A program made the position numbers and the translations under genes. The notes beneath the pieces are model-generated. The model had not been told where the DNA came from, ran no database searches, and was given only the letters and a program-made list of their open reading frames with translations. From the NCBI RefSeq assembly GCF_000170755.1, contig NZ_ABCK01000003.1, forward strand, positions 281,897 to 345,896: 64,000 nt of DNA. Direction: 5' to 3'. This DNA comes from Lentisphaera araneosa HTCC2155. GTDB taxonomy: Bacteria > Verrucomicrobiota > Lentisphaeria > Lentisphaerales > Lentisphaeraceae. Below are positions 54,425 to 63,120 of this stretch, piece by piece (within the stretch, counting starts at the first letter, position 1; the number at the start of each line of letters is the position of its first letter).

Positions 54425-55348
54425 TCAAATGAAATCAGAGATTATTTTATCAATTAGATACAAAGCGTCATTGTTGAAAAAATTATTTTCAAATCTACTA
54501 AGTGAATAAGATTCTTGTTCTGTTTTCCATTCTTCAGGAGGAGTATTTCTTTGTATATAGTCAATTCTGGAGAGATATGACTTTTTACTATTATATCGTA
54601 AGGTTCTTAATTTGGAATCATAATGAATTTTCAGAAAATCAAAGTGCGGTGTATCTAGTCTTAAATGAATAAGGATGTATTTTCCGGCAAGTTCCTTGTC
54701 GTTATTAAGTTGATGTTCGGAGCAAATCAATACATCACCGGAGTTAATCTCTTTATCGATGATTTTATACTTCTGGGAGAATTGAAGGGCGATTCGATTT
54801 TTATTGGAGAAGTTATTAACCACATAATCTTCCTTAATTAGCTTAGCCGTTTCATAGCAGTATAACTGGATTTTTTGTGTGGATAGTTCTTGTGCAGCAA
54901 GTTTAAAATCCAAAGTATCCATTTCAAAAGGCTCTAATCCTAGTTTTGTATGATCGATATTTAAATATGTTATAAGTTGAGCAAGTTCCTTTGGGTGGAA
55001 GTTTTTTTTGTGTTCGCTAGAAAAAGAAGATAAGCTCTCTCCCTTTTCTATATAGTAAGGTAGTGACTCGCTTATCTTTTTTAAGGTCAGTTCCTTTTCA
55101 AGGGTTTTTGACGATAGCTTTGATTGTATAGGTTCTGAATTAGGGATGAAGTAAGGGATATGTTGGCTTTTTAATAACTTTGCCAACTTATTTAGATTCG
55201 ATACTCGAATAGTTTCAACCTTCCCATTGAACCATTTACTGATGGTTTGACCAGACACTCCTATAGTCTCTCCCAACTCATCATTGTTGATAGATAGATG
55301 ACTTTTACAGTCTTTTATTGATGTAATCAGCTCTTCTGTGATTCTCAT
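54425..55348 (-). CDS. phage-type repressor with N-terminal HTH
   Basis: 307 residues. Residues 5-60 form an XRE-type helix-turn-helix (NNDELGETIGVSGQTISKWF). The middle is helical. The C-terminal part (about 195-285) with INSGDVLICSE and GKYILIHLRL resembles the S24 dimerisation fold of CI/LexA repressors, but no clear Ser-Lys cleavage dyad is visible. It should hold the element silent by binding the 55349-55525 region. Divergent from the early operon, 4 bases before int on the same strand. Confidence 0.75.
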   Translation of the reverse strand: MRITEELITSIKDCKSHLSINNDELGETIGVSGQTISKWFNGKVETIRVSNLNKLAKLLKSQHIPYFIPNSEPIQSKLSSKTLEKELTLKKISESLPYYIEKGESLSSFSSEHKKNFHPKELAQLITYLNIDHTKLGLEPFEMDTLDFKLAAQELSTQKIQLYCYETAKLIKEDYVVNNFSNKNRIALQFSQKYKIIDKEINSGDVLICSEHQLNNDKELAGKYILIHLRLDTPHFDFLKIHYDSKLRTLRYNSKKSYLSRIDYIQRNTPPEEWKTEQESYSLSRFENNFFNNDALYLIDKIISDFI

Positions 55349-55465
55349 GAGGTATCCTCGTTACTTAATTCTTAATTAAGGTAGTTCAATTTCCTTAAGC
55401 GTCAAATAAAGTACTATATTTTATTTTAAGTTTATAAAAAAGTCTAATTTTATTAAAAAAAGTTA

Positions 55466-55494
55466 TTGAAATCCCGCCTTTAGTGCGTTATGAT
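55466..55494 (+). promoter_or_regulatory. rightward early promoter of the element
   Basis: TTGAAA, a 17-base spacer and TATGAT: 5 of 6 matches in each box, 31 bases before the ATG at 55526. It faces away from the repressor gene as a lambda-PR-like promoter would. The palindrome CTTAATTAAG near 55372 is a possible operator for the repressor. Confidence 0.7.
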
Positions 55495-55525
55495 TATTTT
55501 ATTATATGAAATAACGAGGTGAAGA

Positions 55526-55654
55526 ATGAAACTAAAACAGCTACTAAAAAAAAGAATTTCTGAACGAGAGCAGAAGCTTAAATGTCAGGTAAAAGTCGGC
55601 ACAATCAAGTGCCAAGTAAAAGTCGGCACAATTCAGTGTCGAGATAAATCATAA
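55526..55654 (+). CDS. 42-residue early peptide ending in short repeats
   Basis: ATG at 55526 with a strong GAGGTGA 5 bases upstream. A basic start (MKLKQLLKKRISEREQKLK) is followed by two copies of a nine-residue unit (KCQVKVGTI twice) and QCRDKS. The repeat part is encoded by the IS21-like 27-base repeats described separately, so the reading frame may be a small phage gene whose tail was replaced by an insertion remnant. First gene after the early promoter. Confidence 0.4.
   Translation: MKLKQLLKKRISEREQKLKCQVKVGTIKCQVKVGTIQCRDKS
55583..55650. repeat. 27-base tandem repeats resembling an IS21-family terminus
   Basis: TGTCAGGTAAAAGTCGGCAC (55583 on) and TGCCAAGTAAAAGTCGGCAC (55610 on) are 27-base units differing at about four positions; a third, partial unit starts TGTCGAGATAAA at 55637. 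Units beginning TGTC with an internal GTCGGCAC are, from memory, like the multiple terminal repeats of IS21 elements. No istA or istB is present, so only an end would remain. Confidence 0.6.
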
Positions 55655-55665
55655 AGGAAAACAAT

Positions 55666-55965
55666 ATGCGTATTGAACATTACATACCGCTTATACCCCC
55701 GGCGCCATCGTCTATATGGAGCGATGCTCACTTTGAAAGTGAATTGAGTGAGGAGAAATTACTATTGCCTATACCACCCCTACCCATAAGGCCCTATATA
55801 TCAAAAGATAAAGATGATCAAGTCTATTATGCGGAACTTAAATTCTTTAAAGGAGAGGATTCTACAGTGAATGCCGTTCCCATTTCGAGCCGAATTATTC
55901 AAATGACCCCAGAGCTCGTTGAGCACCTTGCTCATGTCTTTGAAGCTTACGAGGGAGATATATAA
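55666..55965 (+). CDS. unrecognised early protein of the element
   Basis: 99 residues, AAAGGA upstream of the ATG. The first 50 residues are unusually proline-rich (YIPLIPPAPSSIW, LPIPPLPIRPYI), suggesting an extended binding segment. The rest (YYAELKFFKGEDSTVN, SSRIIQMTPELVEHLAHVFE) looks compact. It lies two bases before the ATPase gene. No family recognised. Confidence 0.6.
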   Translation: MRIEHYIPLIPPAPSSIWSDAHFESELSEEKLLLPIPPLPIRPYISKDKDDQVYYAELKFFKGEDSTVNAVPISSRIIQMTPELVEHLAHVFEAYEGDI

Positions 55966-55967
55966 GG

Positions 55968-56840
55968 ATGGATCAACTCAAACCAATACTAATAGATATT
56001 TTTGCAGAATTATCTAAAAAAGTTACTGAGAATAAATTGACTCCGACGGGAGTCGATTACATAGATAAATTGCTTGATGGAGGATTACTAGAAGACGACT
56101 TTGTCAACTTCATGGGCCCCTCGGGATATGGCAAGACTACGATCATGAATCAATTATTAGCTTCTTATGTTGAAGCTAGTAGGAGAGCCTTGCTTATCTC
56201 AACTGAGCAGAGTTTTAAAGGGGATATAGCAAGTCGTTGGCAAACACTAATGACTGGGGAATCTAAGAATGCCTTCTTAAGCGGACATGTGGATGAGAGG
56301 GCTCAAGCTTTATTAAAAACTAAAATTACTCATTGGGAAAAATTCGCAATATTTGAGTCTTGGGCAAAGAAGGAGAAATTGGATTTATTACTTGAAATTG
56401 AGCAGTTGATAATACAAGAGCAACCGGAGGTGGTGCTGTTCGATGGGTGGCAGCGAGCGGCTGATTTAGTTACAAAAGGTTCAAAGAATTCAAAACTAGA
56501 TCTTCGAGAAGCACTCCAAGGTTTGAAAAATCTCGCTATCAAGCACCAAATACCAATCATGATTACCCATCAGTTAAATGGCGTTGCGGCATCGAAAGGC
56601 AACGTGAATGCTATATCACAATTCGATGCTCAAGAAGACAAAGATTTCGTACATCGTTTCGACATGAGTATCGTTTTTTCTAGAACTAATATCGATGGGG
56701 TAACAATCATGCAAACTGGGAAATCAAGGCACTCTGAGCCGTCACAAGTAGAGGTCCGCTTGAATGGCGAATTCTGCAAATTTGAGCTTGTCGATGAGGG
56801 GCAAGATAGCGAAGAAATGAATGATTTCGGGTCTATCTAG
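55968..56840 (+). CDS. RecA-fold ATPase, DnaB/KaiC-like
   Basis: 290 residues. GVDYIDKLLDGGLLEDDFVN leads to Walker A MGPSGYGKTTIMNQ, then LISTEQSFKGDIASRWQ, Walker B EVVLFDGWQRAAD and a sensor strand IPIMITHQLNG. This is the layout of single-domain DnaB/RadA/KaiC-type ATPases carried by phages (AAA_25 group). A role as replicative helicase or helicase-like motor is likely because a replication-like protein follows. It ends directly at the next ATG. Confidence 0.8.
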   Translation: MDQLKPILIDIFAELSKKVTENKLTPTGVDYIDKLLDGGLLEDDFVNFMGPSGYGKTTIMNQLLASYVEASRRALLISTEQSFKGDIASRWQTLMTGESKNAFLSGHVDERAQALLKTKITHWEKFAIFESWAKKEKLDLLLEIEQLIIQEQPEVVLFDGWQRAADLVTKGSKNSKLDLREALQGLKNLAIKHQIPIMITHQLNGVAASKGNVNAISQFDAQEDKDFVHRFDMSIVFSRTNIDGVTIMQTGKSRHSEPSQVEVRLNGEFCKFELVDEGQDSEEMNDFGSI

Positions 56841-58145
56841 ATGAAGGATCGAGAGGGTATAATAAAGGCTCTGCCGACACCTTTTTCCCTAGAGGGGCAT
56901 CCTGCTTTTTGCCAGCATGTTATACCGTCGGAAAATAAGGACCTGGTTTTCCTCTACTTGGATCTGCTGCCGCATTTAACACTCAATGAGGCCTTATTAA
57001 TCTCAGTGATTTTTCATAATAAAGATGGGGCATATAAGGAGGACCATTGGCAGAGTAAGTTTCACGACTGGTGTAGTCGCTCGACTTTCAAAAGAACAGT
57101 CAATTCAATAAATGACAAAGATTTAATTAGTCAACTCCTTACTAAGGGCAATTATTCGTTGACTCTTAAGGAAGATGTATTGATAAAGTTCTGTGCGGAT
57201 GCAGGTCTTAAGCGAGGAAAAGGTAAACTGCTTTTAGCGGGTAAATTCATTGCAATTAACAAGGTCCTAGTCAAAACGTACGGTCTTCATGGTGCTATCA
57301 TACTCGAGCAGGTCCATAGATGGCATAATTATCTGTTGTCTAGCGAACGAGATTTGAGTAAGTCAAAATACTTCCTTTATGGGCATCCCTGGCTCAGGAG
57401 ATCGGTAAGTAATATCCAAAAAATGGACCTTCCATTTATTGGGCTCACAGCTTTAAAGCAACACATGAAGTCAATTAGTACGAGTGACCCTGAGAAGTTT
57501 ACTCAATTTCCTTTGCTTCAGGTCAAGTTCGGGAATTGCCGTAATGTGTCTCACTGGAGTATAAATTACGATCTACTTTTAAAAGCATTAGAGCCACAAT
57601 CATCGGGTGAAAATCCAGCATCTTTGATATCCATGTTATTCCTCGAATCTAGGGACGCCGAATCAAAGAAGCGAATAGCCTATCTCTTAGCTTTTTGTAG
57701 TCGAAAAGGAAATGAAAGCCACTCGGATCAGGTACTTTACGACGAGGGTCTAATTGGTGTCAGGTACTTTGAAAAAGTTGTGGAGGTCCTGGTGTGGGAG
57801 TTCTCGAAGTCTTCACAAGGTAATTTAAAAAAAATCCTTATAACTCGATATCGCAAGATGGGCATTAGCCTCCTGTTAATGGATTTAATACGTGTGGTGA
57901 GCTCTTTTTATATAAAAAGCGGTGGGAGATATATACCTATTTCCTTGAAGGAAAATGAGTTAATAAGATCATCTCGATACCCTAAGGAAGACTCTAAAGA
58001 GTTGATTGACTTTATCCGTGACGTACAAGGAGTGAAAAATCTGTTGAATTCCTATTTGCACTACCTGCTTGAACACGCCGATAAGGTTAAGCGAGTAGGG
58101 CATATCCGTATGGCCTGGCGCCAATACGCTGAGGATTGTCTATGA
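56841..58145 (+). CDS. putative replication initiator with winged-helix segments
   Basis: 434 residues. Two segments have the phage replisome-organiser pattern (hydrophobic helix, W/Y-rich turn, then recognition helix): TLNEALLISVIFHNKDGAYK with SRSTFKRTVNSINDKDLI, and HGAIILEQVHRWHNYL with GLTALKQHMKSI. These resemble DNA-binding N-domains of phage O/DnaD-type proteins. The C-terminal half is helical and basic and not recognised. It directly follows the RecA-fold ATPase, the usual initiator-helicase pairing. Assigned on pattern only. Confidence 0.5.
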   Translation: MKDREGIIKALPTPFSLEGHPAFCQHVIPSENKDLVFLYLDLLPHLTLNEALLISVIFHNKDGAYKEDHWQSKFHDWCSRSTFKRTVNSINDKDLISQLLTKGNYSLTLKEDVLIKFCADAGLKRGKGKLLLAGKFIAINKVLVKTYGLHGAIILEQVHRWHNYLLSSERDLSKSKYFLYGHPWLRRSVSNIQKMDLPFIGLTALKQHMKSISTSDPEKFTQFPLLQVKFGNCRNVSHWSINYDLLLKALEPQSSGENPASLISMLFLESRDAESKKRIAYLLAFCSRKGNESHSDQVLYDEGLIGVRYFEKVVEVLVWEFSKSSQGNLKKILITRYRKMGISLLLMDLIRVVSSFYIKSGGRYIPISLKENELIRSSRYPKEDSKELIDFIRDVQGVKNLLNSYLHYLLEHADKVKRVGHIRMAWRQYAEDCL

Positions 58146-59389
58146 ATGTCAAATCCGACCAACTGAGCTTACCAAATCCGACCATCTGCGGCGGCCAACT
58201 CTACTATAAAGCATTGCTACTAAACAGCATTATACCTAAAGGTATAATATATAAAACATATAAAAATTTAAGTGTACTTTATCTTAGGACTGTGAGAGCC
58301 CTAGCCATAAGTCCTAAACTCTTTTTGAGGTCGGTTGAAGATTATATAAACTACTGTAAATTAAGTATAGGAACTGCACTAGAAGTGGGTTACCTCAATA
58401 AGTTATTACACGCGCTATATAAAAAACCCTTTACCGCACCGACACGCCGCGCTAAGAAAATAATTTATCTGCCATCAAGATACCTCAAAACAATAGCCAT
58501 TACTTGGTTTTTGTTGCTATGTACTTGTGTCCCACTTCTCCTTATGAAAAAATTAGATCCTTACTCACCCCAGTCACCAGACCATTTTTGGCAGTATGCA
58601 AATCATCTGTATGCTTTACCCTTGGAAGATAGAGTTTATCCTATTCACGATGTGGATAGGGTATGCAACATCCTAGATTACCTTTTGTACAAAGAGCTAC
58701 AAGTAGCGTCTACGAGATCTAGTCAGTATGCCTTGGCATCGGCCAGGGAAATCTATGATGATATTGCTAGGAGCTCTTTAAGGTGGCCTCTCGAAGCTTA
58801 TTTATTGTCAGGATTACCCTCAAGTGATATCTCACAGTTACTAGATGTGCCAATCAAGACAATAGGATCATATAAAAGTACTTTTTTCGACCTAGGCCCT
58901 GTCATAGATCGCCCTCAGCTTCTTAACTCCTTTCTCTATGCAAATTGCACAGATCTAGCTGAAGACATCCAGGCAAAGCAAATGGTGGTTCAGTTAGGCT
59001 TAGATGCATACCTATTCAATTTTCATCAAGTGCCGCTAGCAGAGCCGCAACAGAAGTCTTTACATCAAAGCTGTAAAGAGGCATACCAGTCGCAAAAATC
59101 CTTGGCCTTGGCAGGAGTGACTCAACTTTCAAAATCGCAGATTGAAGTAGAGCTTCTCCTTCTCAAAGAACGTCAAGTAGCAGCATCTGAAATGAGGATA
59201 AATCACGGCGGAGAAGTAGGGCAGGATTGGGATGATGACTCAATTCCTTTAGACAAGCTAAGAGCATTAGATCTTCGTAATATTCAAGAGCGAGCCGGAG
59301 AGGCAGTAGTTAAATTACAGCAATCACAGGAACTGTCTCCACATATGGCTGCTATATCAATGATTCGACAAAATGGAGGTGGGCTATGA
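58142..59389 (+). CDS. unrecognised protein with a central membrane span and HTH-like segment
   Basis: 415 residues from the ATG at 58142 (GAGG upstream), overlapping the previous gene by ATGA. A basic helical first third is followed by one strong hydrophobic span near 120-140 (IAITWFLLLCTCVPLLLM). Then comes an HTH-like stretch near 220-250 (AYLLSGLPSSDISQLLDVPI, KTIGSYKSTF) and a helical charged tail ending MIRQNGGGL. A membrane span together with an HTH in a phage early gene is unusual. No family recognised. Confidence 0.6.
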   Translation: MNVKSDQLSLPNPTICGGQLYYKALLLNSIIPKGIIYKTYKNLSVLYLRTVRALAISPKLFLRSVEDYINYCKLSIGTALEVGYLNKLLHALYKKPFTAPTRRAKKIIYLPSRYLKTIAITWFLLLCTCVPLLLMKKLDPYSPQSPDHFWQYANHLYALPLEDRVYPIHDVDRVCNILDYLLYKELQVASTRSSQYALASAREIYDDIARSSLRWPLEAYLLSGLPSSDISQLLDVPIKTIGSYKSTFFDLGPVIDRPQLLNSFLYANCTDLAEDIQAKQMVVQLGLDAYLFNFHQVPLAEPQQKSLHQSCKEAYQSQKSLALAGVTQLSKSQIEVELLLLKERQVAASEMRINHGGEVGQDWDDDSIPLDKLRALDLRNIQERAGEAVVKLQQSQELSPHMAAISMIRQNGGGL

Positions 59390-59865
59390 GCTCAAAAGTA
59401 AGTAATTGTCTGTGGAAGAATCAGGCCGCCACTGAGTGGTTATACAAACGTATGGATTTAACAAGATCCTGGTCTACATGGTCTAGATACCATAAAAACC
59501 GCATAGAGTTTTGTATGAAAGCTACAGCTTTATCAGGGAAGCGAAAAAGTTTTATGATCCCGTCTTCACTAGTAGCAGGTATTTGTGAAATAGAAGAGGC
59601 TATAAAAAAGAAAAAATCAGCTAGATACACTCTAGAAGTCAGAAAAGCTCTAGCCTATCTAGGCCTCACATTTACAAATACGAATCACTTTATGAAGAGT
59701 CGTAAGCTCTCCAAGAAAGTAAGAGAATCGAGACGTTCATACTTAATGAGAAAAACTTCAAACACAGCCGAATTCTTTGAGTTAGCAGCAAGGCTTTACG
59801 ATAAAATCCCCATCTCCAAAAGGCATCCCTTGCAGATAAAACCCATTTATTTGAAGGTGAAATAA
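59386..59865 (+). CDS. small basic protein of the element, unrecognised
   Basis: 159 residues, overlapping the previous gene by ATGA. Very rich in Lys, Arg and aromatic residues (LYKRMDLTRSWSTWSRYHKN, KSRKLSKKVRESRRSYLMRK). All-helical; nucleic-acid binding is plausible from charge alone. No motif recognised. Confidence 0.6.
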   Translation: MSSKVSNCLWKNQAATEWLYKRMDLTRSWSTWSRYHKNRIEFCMKATALSGKRKSFMIPSSLVAGICEIEEAIKKKKSARYTLEVRKALAYLGLTFTNTNHFMKSRKLSKKVRESRRSYLMRKTSNTAEFFELAARLYDKIPISKRHPLQIKPIYLKVK

Positions 59866-60057
59866 TTGAGTGATTTCATAAAATACCTTGAAGAGTATGG
59901 GATGATAAAAAGAGCTTCTCAACTCACTATCACCGAATGGGCTGTAATCAATAATTTGCGGCAAAGTCTATACGAGAGAGCCTGTTTATTAGGGCACTCT
60001 GAAAAGGACCTCAAAAATCTCAAAAATAAACTAAAACATAAGGAAGGTACAAAATGA
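59866..60057 (+). CDS. 63-residue helical protein, TTG start
   Basis: Starts with TTG right after the preceding TAA; GAAGGTGA lies 4 bases upstream. The product (SDFIKYLEEYGMIKRASQL to KLKHKEGTK) is helical and charged. Overlaps the next gene by ATGA. Unrecognised. Confidence 0.5.
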   Translation: MSDFIKYLEEYGMIKRASQLTITEWAVINNLRQSLYERACLLGHSEKDLKNLKNKLKHKEGTK

Positions 60058-60398
60058 AAAATGAACAAAGCAAACATAGAGAATTATCAGAGTTAGAAAA
60101 ACAAGTTCTTGAGATGCGTAAGACTGCAAAAACACTTGAAGACTTTCAGGTGATTAACGACCTGAAGGAAGCATCAAGAATAAAAAATGCGCAAAGAGTC
60201 CTGCAAGAAATGATGCCTGAGATCCTTGAGTCTTCAAGAGCACAAGAGATTTTATTACATGATATAGCATTTAAAACGGCACATAAAGAGTACCACGATG
60301 CTCGAGTTCAAGGGAAGTCTGCAGAAGAGCTGTTAAGCTTAAATAAACGACTTCATCATGCAGCCGAACTTAATGAAAAAGTACTGAAAAATGACTGA
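60054..60398 (+). CDS. coiled-coil protein next to terminase, possible small-terminase role
   Basis: 114 residues of almost uninterrupted charged helix (LSELEKQVLEMRKTAKTLED, HKEYHDARVQGKSAEELLSL). It overlaps the terminase gene by 8 bases, where many phages keep the small terminase subunit, but no HTH is seen. The small-terminase idea rests on position only. Confidence 0.55.
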   Translation: MKNEQSKHRELSELEKQVLEMRKTAKTLEDFQVINDLKEASRIKNAQRVLQEMMPEILESSRAQEILLHDIAFKTAHKEYHDARVQGKSAEELLSLNKRLHHAAELNEKVLKND

Positions 60399-62220
60399 AG
60401 AAGAATTGTTAGGTTTTATTCCCTATCTGGATAAGGCGTTGGTAGAAGAACTCCTAGCAACAGGAGTAATTACAAAGGAAATGCACCTGTCGTTTTTAAG
60501 TAATTATACTGGAGCGACAGGCGACATCTCGGTCTACCTTCCGTATACAGCACAGCTCAAAGGCAATCCTTATAGCTTACTGAACTTTCCGATGTTCAGA
60601 CCTTTGTTCAATTTGAATCTAGAAGCGCAGCAAGTTACCTATCAGTGCTGCAGGCAGGTGGGGAAAACAGAATCTCTGTCATCGTTAGTTTGCCTTAAGG
60701 CGAGAGTTCGGGATAACTACAATTCTTTAGTTGTCGCACCCCGACACGAGCAGGCTACTCGGATCTCAGCGGCGAAAACTATTCCATTCCTTAAGGAATC
60801 TTTAGCAGCCAAGCTCCCTAAGTTCTATGTGGATTCTCTCCGCGATGTACACAAGCAAGAAATAACACTTAAGAATCAAAATAAGATCTATTTTATAGGG
60901 TGCTACCTTAGTCCAGATGCAGCTAGGGGTTTAAGTACCGAGTGTGTCTACTACGATGAGTATCAGGATATAAATCCCGAGCATACGCCAGTAGTAAATG
61001 CCTGCAAGGATGGCTCGATGCTCTATGGCGAAGAGTACTATTTCGGAACTCCCAAATCCACGTCTGGACCACTTACAGAAAAATTCATGGAGGGATCTCA
61101 GGGGTATTGGTGTGTAAGCTGCCCAAGTTGCGATAAAGAAGTCTGGGCCAATGATGATATAGATGACGCAGGCAGCTATGCATGTGAGCGCATTATAGGG
61201 ATCGAAGGCCCCACGTGTATATATTGCGAATACGTGTTCACTTTTGAAGAAGTTCTTTATAAGGGCTACTACAAGCATCGTCATCCCGAACGATTAAAAA
61301 AGCAAATAATTGAGGGGAGGGAAGTTCTCGGTAAAGCCTCCTATCACATATGCCAAAGTTTTCATCCAGCCCACATGGTGTCAAAAGCGAAATGGGCGGA
61401 CTTATATAACAAAGCCAATGGATCCATGGATCGCGTAACCTTCCTCAATGAGTGCATGGGTATTGCGGCTGATCGAGGTAATGTTTTAATCACACCTCAA
61501 GAATTAGCTGATTGTTGCTCCGAAGATGCAACTCACATTAATAGTTTGCAGAGCGCTCTGACTAGATCACGAGTTAAAAATAGTAGGGTATATATCGCCA
61601 TAGACTGGAGTGGGTTCGGTGGCCAAGCTAGTGATTCGTATACTTCGTTAGTAATTTTCCGGCAGGATCTAACTAGGCCAGATTACATAGAGGTATTATA
61701 CCTCGAAAGGTTGTCTAAGGATCTAAGTCCCGAACAAACAACTCAACATGTCCACAAGCTGGTACAGCAATTCCCTCCTTATGCCCTCGTACACGATCAA
61801 ACGGGTGCGGGCTTTGTCGTTGAAACACTTTTAAAACAAAAGGTCAAGAACGTGCCTGTAATAGGTATTTCATACACGGGAGGTAATGGCAACCTGCGAC
61901 TCGAGACAGTTGCAGTGAATTCAGCTCAACAACGCTCAGGAATAACTCTTAGTAAAACTAGGTCCCTAGAAATGTTCTACTTGCTACTAAAGGGTGGCTA
62001 CGTAAAACTCCCAACTAAAGACTCGTGTTGGAAGGAGATTACAGATCTACTGAATTTACAGCGCGAATCAAGAATATCTCGAAATGGAACTGAAGAAATG
62101 TTCATTACACGATTTTTGGGCCGTTCCGACGATTTCGCTCACGCTTTAAATATGGGAGTGACATTTGCTCTCTATAAAACAAATGGTTACCCAAATCTTC
62201 AGAAGAAGTTTTTTGGGTGA
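60391..62220 (+). CDS. phage terminase large subunit
   Basis: 609 residues. ATPase: Walker A-like QCCRQVGKTESLSSLV, Walker B ECVYYDEYQDI and coupling motif YYFGTPKST. A four-cysteine ribbon (CPSCDKEVW and CIYCEY) is inserted around 245-290, as in GpA-type subunits. Nuclease domain: AIDWSGFGGQASDSYTSLV (first Asp), DQTGAGFVVETL and the late RSDDFAHALNMG Asp. It would package element DNA into capsids. It directly follows the replication genes rather than preceding portal and capsid genes. Confidence 0.85.
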   Translation: MTEEELLGFIPYLDKALVEELLATGVITKEMHLSFLSNYTGATGDISVYLPYTAQLKGNPYSLLNFPMFRPLFNLNLEAQQVTYQCCRQVGKTESLSSLVCLKARVRDNYNSLVVAPRHEQATRISAAKTIPFLKESLAAKLPKFYVDSLRDVHKQEITLKNQNKIYFIGCYLSPDAARGLSTECVYYDEYQDINPEHTPVVNACKDGSMLYGEEYYFGTPKSTSGPLTEKFMEGSQGYWCVSCPSCDKEVWANDDIDDAGSYACERIIGIEGPTCIYCEYVFTFEEVLYKGYYKHRHPERLKKQIIEGREVLGKASYHICQSFHPAHMVSKAKWADLYNKANGSMDRVTFLNECMGIAADRGNVLITPQELADCCSEDATHINSLQSALTRSRVKNSRVYIAIDWSGFGGQASDSYTSLVIFRQDLTRPDYIEVLYLERLSKDLSPEQTTQHVHKLVQQFPPYALVHDQTGAGFVVETLLKQKVKNVPVIGISYTGGNGNLRLETVAVNSAQQRSGITLSKTRSLEMFYLLLKGGYVKLPTKDSCWKEITDLLNLQRESRISRNGTEEMFITRFLGRSDDFAHALNMGVTFALYKTNGYPNLQKKFFG

Positions 62221-62252
62221 TAAACATCAAACAAAAAAAAAGGAATGAGAAT

Positions 62253-62903
62253 ATGGATAAGTTATTGACTGTGTATACAGAGAAGGTTTTTGAACTATCG
62301 TCGCGTATCTTTGCGGCAAAAAATCTTTACAAAGATATTAATTGCAAAGACCCAGGAGGTAGAGAGTATGTCACTAAATCTGTGCCGATAGACTTGAGCG
62401 ATAAATATATATGTGCAGAAGATTCGATCCCCTATAATTTTGCACTCGCAAGAGAATTGGTCGGAAAGCCAGAAGCTTTACAAGCGCAGTTAATCTCCCT
62501 ATTGAAATACTTGCCTGAGGTCCTTAAAGGAGAAGATCCATTAAACTATCAGCGAGGAATGGATGACAGAAGTATTGATTTTCTGAGGACGAATATAAAG
62601 ATAGTTAATGAAGTCCTTTATGATGTAGAAATAAAAGCTGATTTTTATCCACAACCACATGCATTGATATCATTGATCTTCAGTATCGTGAAGGATGTGG
62701 CTAAGCTACAAGAATCTTCCATTACGGCTCTGGCAGAGCACCTTAAGGTGGACTCTAAGACCTTAACTAAAAATGAGGATTACCTGTATATGGCGCCAAT
62801 GCTTTGTGGAGGTCCGTGGGCGGATATAGCTCAAAGAAAATGTGAGGGAGCTTGCTTTCCGATAAGCCTTGAGCAGATGTGCTATAGTAGTGCTATCGGG
62901 TGA
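62253..62903 (+). CDS. unrecognised protein after terminase
   Basis: 216 residues from the ATG at 62253 (AAGGA 10 bases upstream); a GTG at 62217 overlapping the terminase stop is the alternative. Mostly helical, with YLPEVLKGEDPLNYQRGMDD and ALAEHLKVDSKTLTKNEDYL. Cysteines cluster at the C-terminus (MLCGGPWADIAQRKCEGACF). It takes the place where a portal gene would be expected but does not resemble one. Confidence 0.55.
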   Translation: MDKLLTVYTEKVFELSSRIFAAKNLYKDINCKDPGGREYVTKSVPIDLSDKYICAEDSIPYNFALARELVGKPEALQAQLISLLKYLPEVLKGEDPLNYQRGMDDRSIDFLRTNIKIVNEVLYDVEIKADFYPQPHALISLIFSIVKDVAKLQESSITALAEHLKVDSKTLTKNEDYLYMAPMLCGGPWADIAQRKCEGACFPISLEQMCYSSAIG

Positions 62904-63120
62904 TAGCTATATTTTTGAGCTACAATATATCTTGTCTATTGAGGTAAGCGTGGCGCAGAGTTCAATTAAGTCTATATAGCTTTAAATCATATTATTTACT
63001 TATTTTAAGTAATATGGATAGAGATGTTGCTCTTAAGTTAGATGCAATTATCTTTTAGAAGATAGGGGAATGTATGATAAAGATCGTTAAATTCTTTCGT
63101 TTCGATATCAAAGCGAGAAA
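62904..63120. other. AT-rich gap between convergent genes
   Basis: 217 bases without a credible gene. An imperfect inverted repeat (CATATT...ACTT / AAGT...AATATG, 62988-63015) lies near its centre with no T run, so it is not a clear terminator. No copy of the tRNA-Gly 3' end, hence no attR, is visible here. Confidence 0.5.

Noticed and set aside
62988..63015. Inverted repeat as a terminator or att site
   Set aside because: No T run, imperfect pairing, and no match to the tRNA-Gly 3' end.
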